From assembly GCA_030838025.1 (NCBI GenBank), contig JAUTXM010000279.1, forward strand, positions 1 to 10,691: a DNA stretch of 10,691 nucleotides, written 5' to 3'. Position 1 is the first letter of the stretch. Each line of letters opens with the position of its first letter. The translations under genes were made by a program, and so were the position numbers. The notes beneath the pieces are model-generated. The model did not search any database. It had not been told where the DNA came from and saw only the letters and a program-made list of their open reading frames with translations. Shown one piece after another: positions 6,472-10,691 of this stretch. The DNA is from Acidimicrobiaceae bacterium (GTDB lineage Bacteria > Actinomycetota > Acidimicrobiia > Acidimicrobiales > Palsa-688).

Positions 6472-8168
6472 GCCGCCGCTATGTCGACCTGTACGGGCCG
6501 ACCGTTGGTGACCGGGTCCGTCTGGGCGACACCGACCTCTGGATCAGCCCGACCGAGGACCACTGCGCCCCGGTTGGCACCGGCCCGGGAGACGAGGCGG
6601 TCTTCGGTGGCGGCAAGGTGATCAGGGAATCGATGGGCCAAGCCCTCTTCAGCACGATCGACCTGGTGATCACCGGTGCCCTCATCCTCGATCACTGGGG
6701 GGTGATAAAGGCCGACGTAGGCGTCCGGGCGGGGCGCATCACGGCCATTGGCAAGGCCGGAAACCCCGACATCATGGACGGCGTCGACCCCGACTTGGTG
6801 ATCGGCCCCGACACCGAGGTGCTCTCCGGAGAAGGGCGGATCCTCACGGCGGGCATTGTGGACTGCCATGTCCACCTGATCTGTCCCCAGGTCATCGAGG
6901 TCGCGCTGGCGGCCGGAACGACCACGATCGTCGGCGGCGGGACGGGGCCCCCCGAGGGGACGCGCGCCACGACGGTCACCCCCGGTCCCTGGAACCTGGC
7001 ACGCATGCTCGAGGCGCTCGATCGTTGGCCGGTCAACGTGGCCCTGCTCGGAAAGGGCAACACGCTCTCCGAAGACGCCCTGTTGGCCCAGGGCCGTGGT
7101 GGCGCCGCGGGCTTCAAGCTGCACGAGGATTGGGGTTCGACGCCGGCCGCCATCGACGCCTGCCTCCGCGCCGCCGACCTCCTGGGCGTGCAGGTCGCCA
7201 TTCACACCGACACCCTCAACGAGGCGGGGTTCGTCGCCGACACGCTGGCGGCCATCGCCGGGCGCTCGATCCACGCCTACCACACCGAGGGGGCGGGAGG
7301 CGGCCACGCCCCCGACATCATCACGGTCGCGTCGGCGCCCAACGTGCTGCCCTCGTCGACCAATCCCACCCGGCCGCACACGGTCAACACCATCGACGAG
7401 CACCTCGACATGCTGATGGTCTGCCACCACCTGAACCCGCGAGTGGCCGAGGACCTGGCCTTCGCCGAGAGCCGCATCCGCCCCTCGACCATCGCGGCCG
7501 AGGACTACCTGCACGACTTGGGCGCAATTTCCATCATCGGCTCCGACGCCCAGGCGATGGGGCGCGTCGGCGAGGTGTCGGTGCGCACCTGGCAGACGGC
7601 ACACGTCATGAAGGGCCGCATGGGTCCCCTGCCGGGCGAGCCGGTGGCGGGCGCCGACAACCTGCGGGCCCGGCGCTACATCGCCAAGATCACAATTTGT
7701 CCAGCCGTCGCCCACGGCCTCGAAGGCGAGGTGGGCTCGATAGAGGTGGGGAAAATGGCCGACCTGGTCCTGTGGAGCCCGTCGTGGTTCGGTATCCGCC
7801 CGGATGTGGTCGTGAAGGGTGGGCTGGCTGCATGGGCGCAAATGGGCGACGCCAACGCCTCCATTCCGACCCCGCAGCCGGTGCGGGCCCGGCCCATGTT
7901 CGCCGACACCATCGCCGGCGCGGTGTCGGTCGCATTCGTCGCCCCGGCTGCCCTCGAGGACGACCTGGCCGATCGGTTGCGGATCACCCGACCGCTGCTC
8001 GCCGTGGCCAACACGAGGGCACGGGGGAAGGCCGATCTTCCGGAAAACACCGCCACGCCGACCATCGAAGTCGACCCCGCGACCTTCGCGGTCAGAATCG
8101 ACGGCGAACTGGTCGAACCCGACCCCGTAGCCGTGCTGCCGCTGGCCCAGCGGTACAGCCTGTTTTGA
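6459..8168 (+). CDS. ureC: urease alpha (catalytic) subunit UreC
   Basis: The catalytic nickel subunit, 569 residues, within the normal range (567 in Klebsiella). All metal and catalytic residues are present with a constant offset of three from Klebsiella numbering: His137 and His139 in DCHVHLI, the lysine to be carbamylated Lys220 and His222 in GFKLHEDW, His249 in AIHTDTLNE, His275 in YHTEGAGGGHAPD, flap Cys322-His323 in MVCHH, Arg339 in SRIR and Asp363 in GSDAQAMGR. The GTG at 6459 gives MRIDRRRYVDLYGPTVGDRV, the expected N-terminus; AAGG at 6447-6450 is eight bases upstream. The GTG lies in the last unit of a 14-bp repeat that duplicates this start region. A small oddity is ITICPAVAHG where INPA is usual, away from the active site. 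Almost certainly functional. Confidence 0.98.
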   Translation: MRIDRRRYVDLYGPTVGDRVRLGDTDLWISPTEDHCAPVGTGPGDEAVFGGGKVIRESMGQALFSTIDLVITGALILDHWGVIKADVGVRAGRITAIGKAGNPDIMDGVDPDLVIGPDTEVLSGEGRILTAGIVDCHVHLICPQVIEVALAAGTTTIVGGGTGPPEGTRATTVTPGPWNLARMLEALDRWPVNVALLGKGNTLSEDALLAQGRGGAAGFKLHEDWGSTPAAIDACLRAADLLGVQVAIHTDTLNEAGFVADTLAAIAGRSIHAYHTEGAGGGHAPDIITVASAPNVLPSSTNPTRPHTVNTIDEHLDMLMVCHHLNPRVAEDLAFAESRIRPSTIAAEDYLHDLGAISIIGSDAQAMGRVGEVSVRTWQTAHVMKGRMGPLPGEPVAGADNLRARRYIAKITICPAVAHGLEGEVGSIEVGKMADLVLWSPSWFGIRPDVVVKGGLAAWAQMGDANASIPTPQPVRARPMFADTIAGAVSVAFVAPAALEDDLADRLRITRPLLAVANTRARGKADLPENTATPTIEVDPATFAVRIDGELVEPDPVAVLPLAQRYSLF

Positions 8169-8170
8169 CC

Positions 8171-8821
8171 GTGCTGGCACCCCATGCGCTCCTGCTCGCT
8201 GACGGCCGGTTCCCCGGAGGGGGCCATGCCCACTCGGGCGGGCTGGAAGCGGCAGTCGCCGACGGATCGATCGACCCCGCTCGCCTTTTTCCCACCCTTC
8301 AGGCATTCGTTGCCGGGCGACTGGCGGCGACCGGGGCGATCGACGCCTGGCTGGCCGCCTCCTCGTGCTCGGGGGGCGACGAGGCCGAGCTGGACGCTGA
8401 GGCGGACGCCCGCTGCCCGTCGCCGGCGCTGCGCGTGGCCTCTCGGCGGCTCGGGCGGGGATTGCGCCGGGCGGCGGCGCGCAGCTTCCCGGTGGTGGCC
8501 GGCGGACCAGGCCAGCACCACCCGGTCGTCGTCGGGGTCGTCGCCCGGGCCGCGGGCCTCGGTCCCGACGACGCGGCGCAACTGGCGGTGCACCACGTGC
8601 TCGCCGGGGCCGTGTCGGCCGCGGTGCGGCTCCTTCCCATCGACGCCGCCGACGCCATGGCAGTGGCGATCGGCTTGACGGCGTTGGCCGCCGAGGTGGC
8701 CGCCGAGGGCGGCGCGGCCGCGAGGGGACCGCTTTGTGACGGGCCGGCGTGGTCGGCGCCACTGGTCGAGCTGCGGGCCGAAGCGCATGCCCGTTGGGAG
8801 GTGCGTCTGTTTGCCTCGTGA
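8171..8821 (+). CDS. ureF: urease accessory protein UreF
   Basis: A helical accessory protein that binds UreD on apo-urease and gates UreG during nickel insertion. With the GTG at 8171 the product is 216 residues, close to the mycobacterial protein, and begins MLAPHALLLADGRFPGGGHAHSGGLEAAV; the ADGRFP-GGHAHSGG stretch (about 10-23) is the family signature. Later segments are ARCPSPALRVASRRLGRGL, HHPVVVGVVARAAG and HHVLAGAVSAAVRLLPID. The GTG is two bases after the ureC stop; a TTG at 8165 overlapping that stop is an alternative adding two residues. No strong ribosome site is seen, so translation is probably coupled to ureC. The last 11 bases overlap ureG. Very GC-rich. Confidence 0.94.
   Translation: MLAPHALLLADGRFPGGGHAHSGGLEAAVADGSIDPARLFPTLQAFVAGRLAATGAIDAWLAASSCSGGDEAELDAEADARCPSPALRVASRRLGRGLRRAAARSFPVVAGGPGQHHPVVVGVVARAAGLGPDDAAQLAVHHVLAGAVSAAVRLLPIDAADAMAVAIGLTALAAEVAAEGGAAARGPLCDGPAWSAPLVELRAEAHARWEVRLFAS
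8796..8801 (+). promoter_or_regulatory. ureG ribosome binding site inside ureF
   Basis: GGGAGG at 8796-8801 is the strongest Shine-Dalgarno-like sequence I found near any start in the window. It sits nine bases before the TTG at 8811 and supports that start for ureG over the later GTG codons at 8832 and 8841, which lack such a site. Confidence 0.6.
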
Positions 8822-9452
8822 GCCGCGGCGAGTGCTGCGTGTGGGGATCGGTGGGCCGGTCGGATCAGGCAAAACGGCATTGGTGGCAGCCCTCTGCCGG
8901 GCCCTGGCGGGGCGCTATCAGACGGCGGTGGTGACGAACGACATCTACACCCGCGAAGACGCCGAAGCGCTGCTCCGCATGGGCGTGCTGCCGCCCGAGC
9001 GGATCGTGGCGGTTGAGACGGGCTGCTGCCCCCATACCGCCATCCGCGATGACGTGTCAGCCAACCTGGACGCAGTTGAGGAGCTGATCCGGCGGGTCCC
9101 CGACCTCGAGCTCGTCTTGATCGAGTCGGGGGGCGACAACCTCACAGCCACGTTCAGCCCCGCCCTCGCCGATGTCCAGCTGTTCGTGATCGACGTGGCG
9201 GGGGGTGACAAGGTTCCCCGCAAGGGCGGCCCGGGGATCACCCGGTCCGACCTGCTGGTGATCAACAAGACCGACCTGGCACCGCTCGTCCATGCCGACC
9301 TAGGGGTCATGGCGCGCGATGCCGCGCGGGCGCGGGGGTCGCGTCCGACCGTGTTCACCTCGCTCGCCGGCACCGGAGGCCAGGCGGAGGTGGCGGCGTT
9401 CATCGAAACGCACCTCTCGGCAATGCACGTCGCGGCTTCGCCCGGCGGATGA
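8811..9452 (+). CDS. ureG: urease accessory GTPase UreG
   Basis: A SIMIBI-class GTPase that carries nickel and couples GTP hydrolysis to urease activation. From the TTG at 8811 it has 213 residues. Motifs are P-loop GPVGSGKT (15-22), VTNDIYTREDA (41-51), the nickel-binding Cys-Pro-His at 73-75, ESGGDNLTATFSP (105-117), VIDVAGGDKVPRKGGPGI (126-143) and guanine-specificity NKTD (152-155). The Cys-Pro-His is preceded by another Cys (ETGCCPHTAIR), where Gly is usual. There is no His-rich N-terminus of the sort many UreG proteins have. TTG is unusual, but it fits the upstream GGGAGG and the family's short lead-in to the P-loop; GTG at 8832 would leave the P-loop very near the start. It overlaps ureF by 11 bases and the ureD start as ATGA. 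Confidence 0.96.
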   Translation: MPREPRRVLRVGIGGPVGSGKTALVAALCRALAGRYQTAVVTNDIYTREDAEALLRMGVLPPERIVAVETGCCPHTAIRDDVSANLDAVEELIRRVPDLELVLIESGGDNLTATFSPALADVQLFVIDVAGGDKVPRKGGPGITRSDLLVINKTDLAPLVHADLGVMARDAARARGSRPTVFTSLAGTGGQAEVAAFIETHLSAMHVAASPGG

Positions 9453-10249
9453 ACGGGGGACTCGAAGTTCGTGTCGAGGGCACCCGCGTGGTCAGGCTGG
9501 TCACCACGCCTCCGATCGCGGCCAAGGTCCTGCCGGGGCCGGTCGGGCCGGTGCTGATGTTGGTGGGGTCGGCGGCCGGGCTTCTCACGGGTGACCGGCT
9601 GCGGATATGGATCGACCTGGCGCCGGGTTCGAGACTTGAAGTGCGGACGACCGCGGCGACGATCGCCCATCCCTGCCGGGACGGAGAAACGACCGCTCTC
9701 GACGTCGAGTGCCACGTCGGTGCCGGGGCCCAGTTGGTGTGGCTGCCCGAGCCCCTCATTGCCTGCGCCGGGTGCCGCCATCACGGCCGGGCCCGGGTCA
9801 GGCTGGAGCGCGGCGCCCGCGCGGTATGGCTCGACACCCTCACGCTGGGCCGGACCGGTGAGTCCGCCGGCCCCGTCGAACAGCGACTCGACGTCGAACT
9901 CGAAGGCCGGCCGCTGCTGCGCGAAGGGCTTCGTTTGGGGACCGAACCCGGCAATGCCGGTCCCCCCGGGTGGGACGGACCTGCGGTGGTGGGGGGGCAC
10001 CGCCATGTGGCGGCATTGCATCTCCTGGGCCGCCGGCTGCCAGAGGACAGTCCCGGAACGATGCCGCTGGCGGGACCGGGGACTACGGCCCGGTTCCTCG
10101 CCCATCGAGGCGACGAACTGGCCCGGAAGGTGGGGGCCGTCCTGCCGAGGTTTCTTCAGTCCTGTCGCGACCCGTCGGAGCCGGTGGGCCCCGATGCGGC
10201 GCGGGCGGCGCGGGCGGGCGAACGCCTGCAGGAGGCCGTGCAGGTCTGA
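9449..10249 (+). CDS. ureD: urease accessory protein UreD (UreH family)
   Basis: The scaffold that binds apo-urease and, with UreF and UreG, directs nickel into the active site. The product is 266 residues, near the typical length. UreD is poorly conserved, but the family pattern is clear: LVGSAAGLLTGDRLRIWIDL (about 38-57), PGSRLEVRTTAATIAHP (59-75), LVWLPEPLIACAGCRHHGRA (about 96-115) and a VWLDTLTLGRTGE segment near 124-136. CAGC-HH is rich in possible metal ligands (two Cys, two His), where many homologues have other residues; its significance is not known. The ATG overlaps the ureG stop as ATGA. As the last ure gene it matches the mycobacterial ureABCFGD order. Its 3' side faces plsC across a repeat-filled gap. 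Confidence 0.92.
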   Translation: MNGGLEVRVEGTRVVRLVTTPPIAAKVLPGPVGPVLMLVGSAAGLLTGDRLRIWIDLAPGSRLEVRTTAATIAHPCRDGETTALDVECHVGAGAQLVWLPEPLIACAGCRHHGRARVRLERGARAVWLDTLTLGRTGESAGPVEQRLDVELEGRPLLREGLRLGTEPGNAGPPGWDGPAVVGGHRHVAALHLLGRRLPEDSPGTMPLAGPGTTARFLAHRGDELARKVGAVLPRFLQSCRDPSEPVGPDAARAARAGERLQEAVQV

Positions 10250-10274
10250 TTTTCTCTGCCGGCGGATCGTCGCT

Positions 10275-10296
10275 CGGGGCCCGCCCCGGGGGTTTT
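10275..10296 (+). terminator. possible terminator after ureD, copy 1
   Basis: CGGGG (10275-10279) pairs with CCCCG (10284-10288) around a four-base loop, followed by GGGG and TTTT (10293-10296). The stem is GC-rich but short and the T run is only four, so it is a weak candidate. Its position, 25 bases after the ureD stop and between convergent genes, suits termination. Confidence 0.35.
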
Positions 10297-10367
10297 CCCT
10301 CGACAGACCCACACTGCGAGGGGGATCTCTCCAGGAAAACCGGGCGACCGGAACCCGGCGGGACCGG

Positions 10368-10390
10368 CCGGGGCGGCCCCCGGGGGTTTT
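10368..10390 (+). terminator. possible terminator after ureD, copy 2
   Basis: CCGGGG (10368-10373) pairs perfectly with CCCCGG (10378-10383) around CGGC, followed by GGG and TTTT (10387-10390). It repeats the arrangement of copy 1 with a differently composed left arm, so the hairpin is kept although the upstream sequence differs. Confidence 0.35.
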
Positions 10391-10452
10391 CCCTCGACAA
10401 ACCCACACTGCAAGGGGGATCTCTCCAGGAAAACCGGGCGACCGGGGCCGGA

Positions 10453-10691
10453 TCAGGCGACGTCGGTCGTCGTGGACCGGCCCTCAGCCTGGTCGAACAG
10501 GCGTTGGAGCTCTGCCCCAAGTTGGGCGGTCAGGTCGTGGACCTGACGCCGGCCGCCTTTCGAGCCCACGCCTTGGCGAGGCGGGGGCTGGATCGGCGGC
10601 CCAATCACGATGCGGATCTTGACGGGCCGAAGCAACTTCGATCCCTTCGGCATGGCGCCCGCGCTCCCGCCGATGCCGACGGGCACGATGG
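10453..10691 (-). CDS. plsC: 1-acyl-sn-glycerol-3-phosphate acyltransferase (PlsC family), C-terminal part, truncated by window edge
   Basis: About 79 C-terminal residues of a membrane-associated phospholipid acyltransferase, which transfers a fatty acyl group to lysophosphatidic acid. The frame is open to the right edge, so the start and the catalytic HxxxxD and EGTRS-type motifs lie outside. What is visible is the IVPVGIGGSAGAMPKGSK stretch (the fourth conserved block, VPVGI), then LLRPVKIRIVIGPPI, both typical of PlsC proteins. A polar tail of about 40 residues ends in RSTTTDVA. The stop TGA is at 10455-10453, eight bases from the 94-bp repeat. It converges on ureD. The family is fairly sure; the acyl acceptor cannot be told from this fragment, so the gene symbol is tentative. 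Confidence 0.82.
   Translation of the reverse strand, partial: IVPVGIGGSAGAMPKGSKLLRPVKIRIVIGPPIQPPPRQGVGSKGGRRQVHDLTAQLGAELQRLFDQAEGRSTTTDVA

Larger units (their letters stand above)
10258..10445. repeat. 94-bp tandem duplication with a 68-bp near-identical core between ureD and plsC
   Basis: The cores at 10284-10351 and 10378-10445 agree at 66 of 68 positions (CGACAGACC/CGACAAACC and CTGCGAG/CTGCAAG). The 26 bases before each core are only loosely alike. Each core contains GGTTTTCC and its complement GGAAAACC 35 bases later (10291-10298 with 10334-10341; 10385-10392 with 10428-10435). A nested CTCG/CGAG pairing lies inside copy 1; in copy 2 one base change weakens it. A GC hairpin precedes each TTTT run. 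The whole gap of about 200 bases contains no credible gene. A family of structured intergenic repeats or a two-way terminator is likely. Confidence 0.85.

Noticed and set aside
6024..8762. Very long minus-strand open frame (912 codons) opposite ureC
   Set aside because: It is the antisense shadow of ureB, ureC and ureF. High GC removes stops; the product is Arg/Pro/Gly/His-rich low complexity with no family motif, while the + strand has every urease catalytic residue.
8945..10408. Long minus-strand open frame opposite ureG and ureD, running into the 94-bp repeat
   Set aside because: It is antisense to two well-supported genes and its predicted protein lacks domain motifs; the internal peptide repeat only reflects the DNA duplication.
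10284..10445. CRISPR array
   Set aside because: Only two copies, a 68-bp repeat far longer than CRISPR repeats, a spacer-like gap resembling the sequence before copy 1, and no cas genes.

Overview
This window carries a complete urea-acquisition and urea-hydrolysis locus from a high-GC bacterium, most probably an actinobacterium. The grounds are the GC-rich third positions, frequent GTG and TTG starts, the ureA-ureB-ureC-ureF-ureG-ureD order without ureE (the order known from mycobacteria), and the closeness of UreF, UreG and UreC to actinobacterial forms. A finer placement cannot be made from this sequence.

Layout. The left edge (to 667, + strand) is the 3' part of ispH, an isoprenoid gene. 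A short gap with 21-bp tandem repeats follows. From 805 to 5612, on the minus strand, lies urtABCDE, a five-gene ABC importer for urea: lipoprotein UrtA, permeases UrtB and UrtC, ATPases UrtD and UrtE. Its junctions are a 2-nt gap (A/B), ATGA overlaps (B/C and C/D) and a TGATG overlap (D/E). A divergent control region (5613-5818) separates it from ureABCFGD (5819-10249, + strand), which encodes the three urease subunits and the accessory proteins UreF, UreG and UreD. After ureD comes a 203-bp gap holding a 94-bp tandem duplication. The right edge (10453 onward, minus strand) is the 3' end of a plsC-type acyltransferase gene. No intergenic stretch exceeds about 210 bases.

How it works together. 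UrtABCDE should import urea at low concentration at the cost of ATP. The nickel urease UreABC splits it to ammonia and carbon dioxide. UreD, UreF and UreG load nickel and carbon dioxide into apo-urease, with GTP hydrolysis by UreG. The back-to-back operons share one control region, so uptake and hydrolysis are probably co-regulated, most likely by nitrogen status. No regulator, nickel transporter, UreE or glutamine synthetase gene lies in the window.

The protein-coding content is canonical, and I do not see an undescribed multi-protein system. The less ordinary features are in the DNA: a ladder of four 14-bp repeats that copies the ureC start region and creates two five-codon mini-genes between ureB and ureC; a 94-bp duplicated structured repeat after ureD; iterated CGTGAATCTG-like words in the divergent control region; and short tandem repeats at several other gene ends.
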